From Ktedonobacter racemifer DSM 44963 (GTDB taxonomy: Bacteria > Chloroflexota > Ktedonobacteria > Ktedonobacterales > Ktedonobacteraceae): 64,000 nucleotides of DNA. Numbering within the stretch: position 1 is the stretch's first letter; each line of letters starts with the position of its first letter. The stretch covers positions 2,649,223 to 2,713,222 of the forward strand of contig NZ_ADVG01000004.1 of NCBI RefSeq assembly GCF_000178855.1. Direction: 5' to 3'. The notes beneath the pieces are model-generated. The model made no database searches. It had not been told where the DNA came from and worked only from the letters and a program-made list of their open reading frames with translations. Made by a program: the position numbers and the translations under genes. This document shows positions 8,937 to 16,636 of this stretch, one piece after another.

Positions 8937-10378
8937 ATACGCACCAACTTAAGAAAGGATGAGGTAAAGATCGGCTCCATCTGCGATGATATCAGAAAGA
9001 AAACCCCGATATCGAGAACAGAAGGAGCCATATCATGACAAATGTAGCACAAGTCGAGCAGTCTTTGAAACACATCCTGGAGGACCGAGCCAATGTGTTA
9101 GCTCGCGAAACCGGTTGTATTGAACGGCAGAGAAAATTCAGCGGAGCCGATCTGCTTCAAACGCTGGTCTTTGGCTGGCTAAGCCATCCTGAGGCCAGTC
9201 TGGAGACGCTAGCATCAGTGGCGACGCTTCGGGAGATAGAGGTGACAGATACGGCGGTCCACAAGCGCTTCACCCAAGCATGTGCCCATTTCCTGCATGC
9301 CATTTTGGAGGAGATGACTGGTGTTGTCGTGGAGGCGGATCGGCAAGTGCCTCTGGAATTGGTGAACCGATTTGAAGCAATCATGCTCGAAGACAGCAGT
9401 ACTGTCGCGCTGCCAAATGAGTTGGTTACCTGCTGGCAAGGCTGCGGTGGAGCGCCTGGAGAAGGTCACGCGGCAGTCAAACTCCATGTGCGCTGGGAAT
9501 TAAAGCGAGGGGGCCTGCAAGGGCCAAAGCTCACCCCCGGCCGCACAAGTGATCGGTCCAGCCCTTTGAAAGAGGAACTACTGCCCGCTGGCAGTTTATA
9601 TATCGCGGATCTGGGATACCTGGACTGGGGAAGCATTGCAGCCCGGCGAGCGGCTGATAGTTACACGCTGACTCGCGCTCAAGCCAGAACCCTGTATTGG
9701 ACGGTGGAGGGCAAACCACTGAAGTTGGACCCCCTGCTTCCGCGCCAGGTAGGACAGACGAAAGAACTTTGGGTGAGGGTTGCCGATGAGCACCGTTATC
9801 TGATGCGCTTGCTCATCATCCGGGTTCCCGAGGAAGTAGCCAAGCGGCGACGCGCCGATCTGGAAACAGAGGCGTTGCGACGAAACCGCCCGCTTGGGCA
9901 AAGGGCCTGGGAACTCGCTGATTGGACAATCTTGCTCACCGATGCTCCTGCTCACCTGCTCAGTTTGCAGGAAGCTCTGGTGCTCCTACGAGAGCGGTGG
10001 CAGATGGAGCTGCTTTACAAATTATGGAAGCAGTACGGACGAATTGATGACTGGCGAACGGAAAATCCGTGGCGAATCCTCTGTGAACTGTATGCCAAGC
10101 TCATTGGGCTGCTTCTGCAACACTGGCTCGTCATTCTGTTCGCCTGGCAAGATGAACAGCGCAGCTTGGTCAAGCTGGCCCAGGTCGTTCGCGATGCAGC
10201 TTGTTCTCTCCTCGAAGCTCTGGCAGGCAACGGCTCACTTGACTCTGCCTTCCAAAGCATCCAACATCGCATGCGTTCAGGCTGTCAAATGAACAAGCGC
10301 AAAAAGCATCCCAATTCCACCCAACTCCTCCAGCGGAGATCGACGGGCTGGGTCCTCGATCCTTAAGTTGGTGCGTAT
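8937..10378 (+). mobile_element. IS4-type insertion sequence with long direct repeats, inside lasso B gene
   Basis: A 1,442-bp element with inverted ends ATACGCACCAACTTAAG / CTTAAGTTGGTGCGTAT and one transposase. It is flanked by a perfect 22-bp direct repeat (8915-8936 and 10379-10400) that is unique target sequence from the B gene. Because the outer bases CCC and GGG may belong to the inverted repeat instead, the true target duplication is between 16 and 22 bp. That is longer than the 8-13 bp usual for IS4 relatives. The perfect repeat points to a recent insertion. Confidence 0.9.
9035..10366 (+). CDS. IS4-family transposase
   Basis: A 443-aa DDE transposase encoded in the IS that disrupts the lasso B gene. 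The catalytic Asp residues are in AIMLEDSSTVALP and SLYIADLGYLDWGSI, and the Glu is in LLRERWQMELLYKLWKQYG, the last matching the IS4 YREK-type signature region. The N-terminal part is helical and carries the likely end-binding domain. It is full length and starts with ATG about 100 bp inside the left end. Confidence 0.88.
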   Translation: MTNVAQVEQSLKHILEDRANVLARETGCIERQRKFSGADLLQTLVFGWLSHPEASLETLASVATLREIEVTDTAVHKRFTQACAHFLHAILEEMTGVVVEADRQVPLELVNRFEAIMLEDSSTVALPNELVTCWQGCGGAPGEGHAAVKLHVRWELKRGGLQGPKLTPGRTSDRSSPLKEELLPAGSLYIADLGYLDWGSIAARRAADSYTLTRAQARTLYWTVEGKPLKLDPLLPRQVGQTKELWVRVADEHRYLMRLLIIRVPEEVAKRRRADLETEALRRNRPLGQRAWELADWTILLTDAPAHLLSLQEALVLLRERWQMELLYKLWKQYGRIDDWRTENPWRILCELYAKLIGLLLQHWLVILFAWQDEQRSLVKLAQVVRDAACSLLEALAGNGSLDSAFQSIQHRMRSGCQMNKRKKHPNSTQLLQRRSTGWVLDP

Positions 10379-11150
10379 GGGTCTCATTGAAGGCGCGCCC
10401 CTCTATTTCTACCCATACGTGGAGTTTGAATCCGCCACTTACTCCGTATCTGGGGCGTGCAATGACGAGAGTTGCAGGGATACCGAGGGGTAAGAGGTAA
10501 GCGCATAGCGCAACAGCTCGGATCAAGCAAAGTCCCTCGTTGCCTACGGTTTGGCCGAGTAAGTGTGCAATCCGGCGTTCGACAAGGCCGGTGATGAGCC
10601 GGTAAAACCAGTACTCTCTTCTTGCCAATTGCTCCCCTGAGAGCGATGTCTGTTCTCCTCTCGTGTTCCAACTATCTTTGAGTTTCTGGAGGTATTGGTG
10701 GGTTCTATAGAGCCCTTCCTCGCCTTTGCGCAATTCGTTGAGCGCTGAAATGATGTGCCCTGCTCCTGTAAGGCGTTGCCTGAATGTGGCCTGGTGAACC
10801 GACGTGGTTGGCGTTTTGGGCTTTGTGGCATCGCCTTTTAGGGGGTGTATGAGGTGTGCAAGAGGGGGTGGAGAGGGACGAGTTTCGAGAAGGCGTTGAT
10901 CGCTGAGGTGGTCCACCAGTGCGAGTACCTCTGCCTCACCCAGATGATCGAGTGCCGGAGAAGTGGTGTGGATGTGTCGGATCGCTTCCGAAAGTGTGCT
11001 GCGATGGAAAAGGGCGTTGAGGATAGTGGTGTCGTCCTCGTTTAGTTCAATAAGTCGGTTGTGTATGAGGTCCAGCAGAAACCCTCTATTATCATAGGCA
11101 TTGTAGAATACCAGCGGGGCTAATTGTATGCGTTGAAGGATTATCTCCAT
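10379..11150 (-). pseudogene. Lasso peptide B protein (RRE + transglutaminase-like protease), IS-disrupted
   Basis: B cuts the leader off the precursor and delivers the core to the cyclase. Residues 1-90 form a PqqD-like RiPP recognition element (IQLAPLVFYNAYDNRGFLLD onward) that would bind the leader. Residues 150-258 are the transglutaminase-like Cys protease: Cys in EGLCLIRAVALCAYLL and His in FKLHVWVEIEG. This is the fused B1-B2 form. The IS at 10378 replaces the last 17 residues with unrelated IS-encoded sequence, so the present frame runs on to 10170. The Cys and His remain, but the C-terminal strand after the His, near the third catalytic residue, is altered. The gene overlaps the upstream cyclase by 10 bp, so the two are translationally coupled. 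Confidence 0.82.
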
Positions 11151-12907
11151 ACTGGTCCTCCTCTCTGGATTTGAGGATACCAGGCGTTAGTCAAAAAGAG
11201 TTCGACCATTGAGCTGGTGATCAGTGTCATGTAATTTTCGCGGATGCGGGTGCGGTTTTGTAAGACATGTTCTAACCGCGCAGGATCAGCGACCCCCAGA
11301 GCTGCCAGGCGCGACTCGGCCCCCAAAAGAAGGCGTAGCGTTTCTTGGTGTTGCAGGCAAAATTGTTGGCCAGACGCTTGTGTCCAGACGGGCCAGGTTC
11401 GCCACATTACCTCTGGGGAGATATCGTCGAAGGCCATACGCAGTATGGGCTTATCGACAATGCGAGCTGTTGGGGCTCGATTGGGAAACACATTTGGGGT
11501 GAGTTTGTACGCGTCTGGCAATGCCAAAGAGATGGCTTGCACAGGTCGCTGATGGTATGGGTTGTACATTCTTATCCCGTTGGGCTGTAAGATGGCATGT
11601 TCCAGGGCGATGGCCTGTGGAGAAAAACAAGGGGCGGCCTTGAGAGCAATATCGTCCCATGTTCTCTGACTGGATGGAATGGGAACCAAAAAATCTGCCC
11701 TTCGCATTTCATGGTCTTCTTTTCTGACCCCTGCAAGAGATGAGGGACCGATAAGCTGTTGCGCAGGGGAAAGGCTTCTGAGGATGTCCAATACGTTCCA
11801 ATCGGTCGAAAGCAAGCCCCGCACCATCCGGGTTTTCTCTCTCCATATGATGCGCGCGGTGAGCAGGGAATGCAGGCCGTACGTGAGTTGCGGCCCAAAA
11901 GCGCTATCATCGCCCCCGCCGGTAACGAGCAGGTTGACTTGGTCTATGCGTGCCCGTTGGGCCACCTGATCGTACCACCGGGCCCAGGGGTGCCCGTAGG
12001 GGTGTGAGAAAACCCAGTTCTGGGTGAGATACGAGCCTTTGGTATCCATGGTGATGTTCACGAGCGGAACATCTAGCGCCTCGCAGACCAGGTTCGCATA
12101 GTGATATTCTGAGCCCGCCGGATCGGGCGATTCCAGGTGATAGGCAATCGTATTGACCCCCGCCTGCTTTAGGGTGGCGAGAAGCGCGGCTGATCCAGGC
12201 CCTCCACTGAGGAGGAGTCCGACTTTCTGTTCAGCGAAAAGGGGGTATATCGCCTGATGCAAGGCATCGCGTGTTGGTTGGAGGAAGTCTTCCATCCTGG
12301 TCGTACGTTTTTTGAGCGCCGTTGCAGGGTGGAACTGGTCAAATTGGTGGAATAAGAGACTTCTATCTTTGCGAATAATGATCAACTGCCCCTGTTCGAC
12401 ACGCTTTAGTGAGGGGTAGATACAGACATCGTCCCCATGACAGCATCTGCGAAGGGCCCAAAGGTCAAGATCGCATGCCTCAACCAGGTCCAGCGGGTTG
12501 GTAGACCAACGAATCTGGGGACTATCCGTTCGAAAGAAGACCGAATCTTTTGATGCCCTCCCCACCCACAGGTAGAGGCTTCCATCGTTTCGGAGGAAAC
12601 ACCCTGCAGCATTATCGCTAATACCCGCCAGTTTGTGAAACTGACAAGGGAAAAGGCTCTCCGTTACCGCGTCCACTATACGCTGGGGTGCGTTCGTTGG
12701 CTGCCGAACGAGTCCGGCCAGACAGAGCAGCCCTTCTGCTCTTTGTGGAAGGGGTTCCTTTCTCTTATAGGGATGGAGCCATTGAATGGCGCCACTCGCT
12801 CCAGCTAACGAACCCTCTGGCTCCCCAAGTCGCCAGTAAACAGGGGAAGGGATATCAGCACCATCCCATTGGCCATAAAATCCAGTATAGTGATAGGTGA
12901 AATGCAT
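11141..12907 (-). CDS. Lasso cyclase (asparagine synthase-like C protein)
   Basis: This 588-aa protein has an N-terminal class II glutamine amidotransferase-like domain without the catalytic N-terminal Cys (as in lasso cyclases) and a C-terminal asparagine synthase domain. Lasso cyclases use ATP to adenylate the Asp/Glu side chain at core position 7-9, which is then joined to the N-terminal amine. The PP-loop, usually SGGxDS, reads SGGPGS at residues 234-239, so its Asp is replaced by Gly. The second motif TGGGDDSAFG is intact. The gene starts at ATG 12907, 77 bp downstream of where the precursor stop codon stood before an IS entered. It overlaps B by 10 bp. The lasso assignment rests on the C-B-D gene set. 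Confidence 0.83.
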   Translation of the reverse strand: MHFTYHYTGFYGQWDGADIPSPVYWRLGEPEGSLAGASGAIQWLHPYKRKEPLPQRAEGLLCLAGLVRQPTNAPQRIVDAVTESLFPCQFHKLAGISDNAAGCFLRNDGSLYLWVGRASKDSVFFRTDSPQIRWSTNPLDLVEACDLDLWALRRCCHGDDVCIYPSLKRVEQGQLIIIRKDRSLLFHQFDQFHPATALKKRTTRMEDFLQPTRDALHQAIYPLFAEQKVGLLLSGGPGSAALLATLKQAGVNTIAYHLESPDPAGSEYHYANLVCEALDVPLVNITMDTKGSYLTQNWVFSHPYGHPWARWYDQVAQRARIDQVNLLVTGGGDDSAFGPQLTYGLHSLLTARIIWREKTRMVRGLLSTDWNVLDILRSLSPAQQLIGPSSLAGVRKEDHEMRRADFLVPIPSSQRTWDDIALKAAPCFSPQAIALEHAILQPNGIRMYNPYHQRPVQAISLALPDAYKLTPNVFPNRAPTARIVDKPILRMAFDDISPEVMWRTWPVWTQASGQQFCLQHQETLRLLLGAESRLAALGVADPARLEHVLQNRTRIRENYMTLITSSMVELFLTNAWYPQIQRGGPVWR

Positions 12908-12928
12908 TTTTGCTCCAGAATAGAAAAA

Positions 12929-12969
12929 TATGGATCACCTGCTTCTGGTCCAGAAACGAGTGATCCATA
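12929..12969 (-). promoter_or_regulatory. Two-part hairpin between precursor and cyclase genes
   Basis: The outer arms TATGGATCAC / GTGATCCATA enclose an inner palindrome TTCTGG-T-CCAGAA. It sits between the pre-IS precursor stop codon (12984-12986) and the cyclase start (12907). Stem-loops at this place in RiPP operons often let the short precursor transcript accumulate over the enzyme genes. That role here is inferred. Confidence 0.5.
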
Positions 12970-12993
12970 CATGTTGAGGGGAGTTATTTTTTT

Positions 12994-13587
12994 CTAGAAT
13001 CGTAAACTCATCTTAGAAAGTTGTTCCTCCAAACGAGCCAGATAGGCGGTGGGATCTTTGCGAAAACGAAACTGCTTGCGACGAGCCTCTTGCCGAGAGG
13101 AGATTCCTGACCGCACGTGCTGCCAGCGGGTCAGATCGTATGGGATCAGTTCCTCGGCGCTGAACGAATGCAAGCGTGTCGCCAGTGCCGCGGTCACCCG
13201 CACTGGTCCATGCACCACCAGTCCAGGGATGGCTCCTTTGCGTCCCGTGGCTCGGCGCTCACCAGCTCGGACCTTGCCAAAGGCCTGCTCCAGATCGTTG
13301 TTGGTTTTGGGCAGACCCGCCACCTGATAACAGAAGAAGAGATGGGGGGCATAACTTTCGGTCACTTTCAGGAAGTGCACGAGCGCCGGCCTCATAGCCT
13401 CCGACTGTCCGACCTGCTCTTGCATCCGCATGAGATGGTTCTCAAAGCGCTTGTGCACGTCTTTTGCCTCGTGCTGTTGCTGGTTACTCAAGACATGGGC
13501 CACCTCGAAAAGCAGCGTAAAGAGCGGACGCACGACCTCAAAGGGCTCCTTGGTGGCCCCCAGCCCTTTGTTGAGCACACGCTTCAA
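12994..13587 (-). CDS. IS transposase, downstream frame (C-terminal part)
   Basis: A 197-codon frame that continues the protein at 13584-14594 in the -1 frame. Upstream of its formal TTG start the same frame already reads LPSALERLKRVLNKGLGATK, which fits as a continuation. At the joint the upstream frame has GAA-AAA-AGG, a run of six A. The full transposase would be about 530 aa if ribosomes shift at this run. The C-terminal part contains a conserved NNDLEQAFGKVRAGERRATG segment, where the catalytic Glu would lie. Its TAG stop coincides with the outer end of the inverted repeat. Confidence 0.65.
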   Translation of the reverse strand: MKRVLNKGLGATKEPFEVVRPLFTLLFEVAHVLSNQQQHEAKDVHKRFENHLMRMQEQVGQSEAMRPALVHFLKVTESYAPHLFFCYQVAGLPKTNNDLEQAFGKVRAGERRATGRKGAIPGLVVHGPVRVTAALATRLHSFSAEELIPYDLTRWQHVRSGISSRQEARRKQFRFRKDPTAYLARLEEQLSKMSLRF

Positions 13588-14594
13588 TCGTTCAAGCGCG
13601 CTGGGAAGCCCCTTTTTTCTCCCACTCGCTCAAGTGAATCATGGATCGCTTGAAGTCGTTCCTGCAAACGTAAGCCAGAAGCCGAGAGCGGTGGCAAGCC
13701 ATCGTCGGTCAGGCTGGCTCGAACCGCCAAAGCGTACTCGTGAATCACTTCCGCCTCAGCATCGGTCCTGCTTTCCACGGCTCGTTCGATGGGCCGCACA
13801 CCGCGAACCTGCTTTTTCAGTTCCTTTTTGGCGTGCCGATCCGCCTCAAAGATGAGTTTGCCCGCTTCACGCAGGTAATGAAAGTGGCAGAGCTGATGAG
13901 GAACCTCAGGGAAGACACTGGCAACTGCCCGGCGAATGGAGAGCTGCCCATCGGAGATGATCCCATGAACCGGGACAGAAAGGATCTCTTTCACCTCGGT
14001 GAGCAGGCCGGAGAGATCTTCTTGGGTTGAACTGAGAAGCGCTCTAGCTAGCACGATCTCCCCTGTGAGCACTTCCCGGATCACCCAAAGGACCTCATGG
14101 CCCACATCGGGTTGCAACCCATCGATGGCCAGGATCACTCGCCCTTGAGAGGAGAAACGGGTGTGCAGTCGTTGCCGGCAGGAGAGATGCAGCGTCACCA
14201 ATTCCTCGTAGCGGTGCATCAGATGCTCAACGGTCCGTTCACAGACCCGCAGTCCTCGCTCCTGCAAGATCCGCTGCATTTCGGGAGCTGAGCGCTGTTC
14301 TCGATAGCGCAATCTGCCCACCAACGCGATCAGATCCAGACCACATTCTCCATGGGGTAACGCCCATCGGCCTTCTTCCTCTGGTCGGTAGGGCTGTTTA
14401 TAGGCCTGGCATGCTGGATTGGGACAACGACGAACGACCAAGCGTAACTGGACTAACCCCTTGACGGTAAGGATCTTCCGATGCGCATGATAGGCCACCG
14501 GCATCCATGTTCCACACGAGCGACAATGCTCCTCGTGTGGCTCTAAACGGACCTGCTGCTCTGCCTGGGGACGGGCAACTCTTCTTCCTCTCAT
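13584..14594 (-). CDS. IS transposase, upstream frame (N-terminal part)
   Basis: A 336-aa frame with an N-terminal zinc-finger-like part (CRSCGTWMP...CPNPACQ), a helix-turn-helix region, and the start of a MULE-like DDE core: VILAIDGLQPDVGHEVLW (Asp), GIISDGQLSIRRAV (Asp) and the PHQLCHFHYLREAGKL motif. The frame ends at 13584 just after a run of six A (near 13612), where a -1 shift would join it to the C-terminal frame. Programmed frameshifting at A-runs is common in IS transposases. A plain 1-base mutation is the alternative. Confidence 0.7.
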   Translation of the reverse strand: MRGRRVARPQAEQQVRLEPHEEHCRSCGTWMPVAYHAHRKILTVKGLVQLRLVVRRCPNPACQAYKQPYRPEEEGRWALPHGECGLDLIALVGRLRYREQRSAPEMQRILQERGLRVCERTVEHLMHRYEELVTLHLSCRQRLHTRFSSQGRVILAIDGLQPDVGHEVLWVIREVLTGEIVLARALLSSTQEDLSGLLTEVKEILSVPVHGIISDGQLSIRRAVASVFPEVPHQLCHFHYLREAGKLIFEADRHAKKELKKQVRGVRPIERAVESRTDAEAEVIHEYALAVRASLTDDGLPPLSASGLRLQERLQAIHDSLERVGEKRGFPARLND

Positions 14595-14653
14595 CTACGT
14601 TTTCTCCTGATGCACCTCTTTCTGTACAGTTTACTCCTTCCTCCAAGGCCTGT

Positions 14654-14797
14654 TTACGATTCTAGTTTTTTTCTCAGGTGGTCTGCGTCCTCGAGGTCCC
14701 AGCCACCATTCCCAGCGACATACCCGATACTCTGGGTATTGTTCTGTGGACGAGCCAATGCGAAGGCTACAATCGCTTTCAACACCTTCAAAATCAT
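14654..14797 (-). CDS. Candidate lasso peptide precursor, C-terminus extended by IS
   Basis: This small gene starts at ATG 14797 behind a strong AAGGAG site 7 bases upstream. It encodes MILKVLKAIVAFALARPQ, then NNTQSIGYVA, then GNGGWDLEDADHLRKK. It is the first gene of the lasso operon and lies next to its divergent regulator. A core starting at GNGGWDLED would offer Gly1 and an acid at position 8 or 9, which lasso ring closure needs. Position -2 would be Val instead of the usual Thr. Before the IS entered, the 44-codon frame ended at TAA (12984-12986). Now it reads through an AGA-AAA-AAA run into the IS and stops after three extra codons, LES. Alternatives are another RiPP precursor or a secreted signal peptide for the XRE-TPR regulator, since the N-terminus is hydrophobic. 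Confidence 0.55.
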   Translation of the reverse strand: MILKVLKAIVAFALARPQNNTQSIGYVAGNGGWDLEDADHLRKKLES

Positions 14798-15021
14798 TGA
14801 TTTTCTCCTTTTTTGATCACTAAGAAGCCTTGTGTGATATAATGCAGATGCATTATTTGAAAATATATTCTAATTTGAGCGATGTGTATACCCCCATTTT
14901 CGTGCGTATTTTTCGCACCACGGTGGCGATTTTCTAGGTACTCATTGGGGGGGGCTGGAGTTGAAAAGCACGTTAGAGAGCACACAAAACGGTGCGATAG
15001 GGACAACACAGGGGACAGAGA
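14798..15021. promoter_or_regulatory. Divergent control region between precursor and XRE-TPR regulator
   Basis: About 224 bp separate the precursor start (minus) from the regulator start (plus). It is AT-rich in the middle (AATATATTCTAATTT, 14862-14876), with TATATC upstream of the precursor as a possible -10. The palindrome ATAATGCAGATGCATTAT (14840-14857) could be an operator. Both promoters must lie here. The regulator most likely binds here, but that is inferred from position. Confidence 0.45.
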
Positions 15022-16191
15022 ATGCAGGATTCTTCTCGTTATCATTACGGGCAGACAATTCGTACATTTCGGAGACAACGGGGGTGGACGCAGGCAAAAC
15101 TTGCCAGACTTTGGCCTGGTGGAGAGGTAGGAATGCGTTATGTACAGGATATCGAGTATGGGGAGAAACGGATTGCGAACCCTGATACGTTACGAAATCT
15201 AAGCGCCTTGCTTAATATTCCCCTTTGGCATTTTGGTCTATCTGAATATGATCCGTTTTATCCTGACGCACTAAGTCAGGGGCGACAGCTTCATGAGGAA
15301 ACACTCAATACCGTTGAATGCCTGATCCACCAGGCGTGGATGTCTCGTTCTGCCGCTCTCATGCATTGCGCTGAAAAGTGCAGTGTGCAGTTGAACAGCC
15401 TGTTCCTTTCTTTTCAGAGAGATTTACCACCACCATTTCAATTCGAACAACGGTATCTCAAGCTTCTTGCTCAGGCCATTCGCCTTAATGCTGTGACGTT
15501 GGTGGAGCAGAAAAAATACGAGGCAGCTCGTATGGCTTATCAAGAGATGTTTCAAATGGCGCAGCAAACGAATGATCCAGGAGTACTTGCGCTTGCCATG
15601 ATGAGTTACGGATCAGAACTCGAACGAGATGGAAGGGCGCGAGAAGCCGTCGAGTGGTTGGAAGGAGCACGTGATAACTCCTTTCAGGCAAGTAAACATA
15701 TCGCGGCCTTTGTTCACACGTACCTTGCGCGAGTCTATGCGAGCAGAGGTGATACCTTGCACTTTGAGCGCGCTGCTGACACTGCCTACTCACTTGCGAC
15801 AGGTGTAAGTAACTATGGCGAGGGGACCGATTTTGTCTTTGCCCGTCTCAGTTCGATTCTGGCTGAACAAAGCTGGGGGTATCTCCAGTTGAAACAACCG
15901 CAAAAAACATTAGAGATGAGAGATGGTATTTCGAAGCAGATAGAGCGGGATGGCGATAGGCGGTTATGGGCCTGGATCTTTTTGGATTGGGCAAAGGCGT
16001 ATCACATGCAAAGGGAGATAGAGGCAAGTGTGGGAATGGCCCGTGAGTTCTTGCATCAAGTGCACTCGATGCGATCACCTCATGCTGTTACCCAAGCTCA
16101 CTCTTTCATCGCGCAGGTGCGTTCCGATGGCTATGCTGATGTGCCTGTCGTGAGAGACTTTTTGGAAGAGCTTACGCTGTTAAGGATGTGA
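15022..16191 (+). CDS. XRE-family regulator with TPR-like C-terminal domain
   Basis: A 389-aa protein. Residues 8-65 are a Cro/C1-type helix-turn-helix (YGQTIRTFRRQRGWTQAKLA ... SALLNI). The rest is all-helical with TPR-like repeats (for example KKYEAARMAYQEMFQMAQQ and GREAVEWLEGA-type helices). This architecture matches the RRNPP group, whose TPR domain often binds a peptide signal. It is transcribed away from the lasso-type cluster and shares the intergenic region with the candidate precursor gene, so it is the likely regulator of the cluster, possibly peptide-responsive. The ligand is unknown. Confidence 0.8.
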   Translation: MQDSSRYHYGQTIRTFRRQRGWTQAKLARLWPGGEVGMRYVQDIEYGEKRIANPDTLRNLSALLNIPLWHFGLSEYDPFYPDALSQGRQLHEETLNTVECLIHQAWMSRSAALMHCAEKCSVQLNSLFLSFQRDLPPPFQFEQRYLKLLAQAIRLNAVTLVEQKKYEAARMAYQEMFQMAQQTNDPGVLALAMMSYGSELERDGRAREAVEWLEGARDNSFQASKHIAAFVHTYLARVYASRGDTLHFERAADTAYSLATGVSNYGEGTDFVFARLSSILAEQSWGYLQLKQPQKTLEMRDGISKQIERDGDRRLWAWIFLDWAKAYHMQREIEASVGMAREFLHQVHSMRSPHAVTQAHSFIAQVRSDGYADVPVVRDFLEELTLLRM

Positions 16192-16261
16192 TGATTGCAG
16201 AGGGGACCTACGGTAACCGTTCCCACTCCAGCCGTAAGGAGGAGATGAAGTTGACAATATC

Positions 16262-16636
16262 GTGGCGGCGAAGGAGATTGGCATAGGACGACAGACATTG
16301 CATGAGTGGATGAGCTCTGAAGGGATCCTTTGGATCTATGAGGCGGAGCGGGATGTCATTTGGCTGGATAGCCGCGAGGTGAGGCGCCTGTGGCGGAAAA
16401 AGCACGGTCTGCAAAATGCAGATCCTGAAAAGGGCCTTGTTGTCCTCCACGAGAACCAGACACGTCTCAGACGGCTTCTGAGCACGTGTAAGTTTCAGAG
16501 TAAGCGCGAACGCGAAATGAGCTTGAACAGGCCATTTTCGAGCAACGTAAGCGCGAAATATTTCAACGTAAGCGCGAATAAAGTACAGATTTTCAGCGTA
16601 AGCGCGAAAAAAGCAGATCCGCTGGAGGCGCGATAG
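16262..16636 (+). CDS. Small helix-turn-helix protein with repeated tail
   Basis: A 124-codon frame starting with GTG. Residues 1-30 (VAAKEIGIGRQTLHEWMSSE) form a convincing helix-turn-helix, followed by ILWIYEAERDVIWLDSREVRRLW, in the style of MerR or excisionase-like DNA-binding proteins. The last 40 codons come from four copies of an 11-bp repeat and read NVSAKYFNVSANKVQIFSVS. GGAGGA lies about 18 bases upstream, too far for a normal start, and a 12-bp match to the IS6 end AAGTTGACAATA sits just before the start. The gene may therefore be 5'-truncated. Confidence 0.5.
   Translation: MAAKEIGIGRQTLHEWMSSEGILWIYEAERDVIWLDSREVRRLWRKKHGLQNADPEKGLVVLHENQTRLRRLLSTCKFQSKREREMSLNRPFSSNVSAKYFNVSANKVQIFSVSAKKADPLEAR
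16500..16608 (+). repeat. Four direct copies of GTAAGCGCGAA
   Basis: Exact copies of this 11-mer begin at 16500, 16547, 16568 and 16598. They lie in the end of the small helix-turn-helix gene. Spacing is irregular (47, 21, 30). They may be protein-coded tail repeats, or binding sites for the protein encoded just upstream. Confidence 0.75.

Larger units (their letters stand above)
12994..14665 (-). mobile_element. Two-frame insertion sequence between lasso precursor and cyclase
   Basis: A 1,672-bp element with inverted ends sharing CTAGAATCGTAAAC (12994-13007 and the complement at 14652-14665). Both flanks carry TTTTTTT (12987-12993, 14666-14672), consistent with a 7-bp target duplication. 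It entered the A-run at the end of the candidate lasso precursor gene. Its transposase runs in the same direction as the lasso operon, so read-through from the IS could still reach the cyclase. The family is uncertain; a MULE-like DDE transposase of ISKra4 or ISNCY type is likely. Confidence 0.75.

Noticed and set aside
12929..12990. Short frame MYGSLVSGPEAGDPYFSI on the minus strand as an alternative lasso precursor
   Set aside because: It begins with Met-Tyr-Gly without a leader, has a stop codon just upstream, and coincides with a hairpin. The 44-codon gene at 14797 has a proper ribosome-binding site and position.
16500..16608. CRISPR-like array
   Set aside because: Repeats of 11 bp with irregular spacing of 21-47 bp and no cas genes do not fit.
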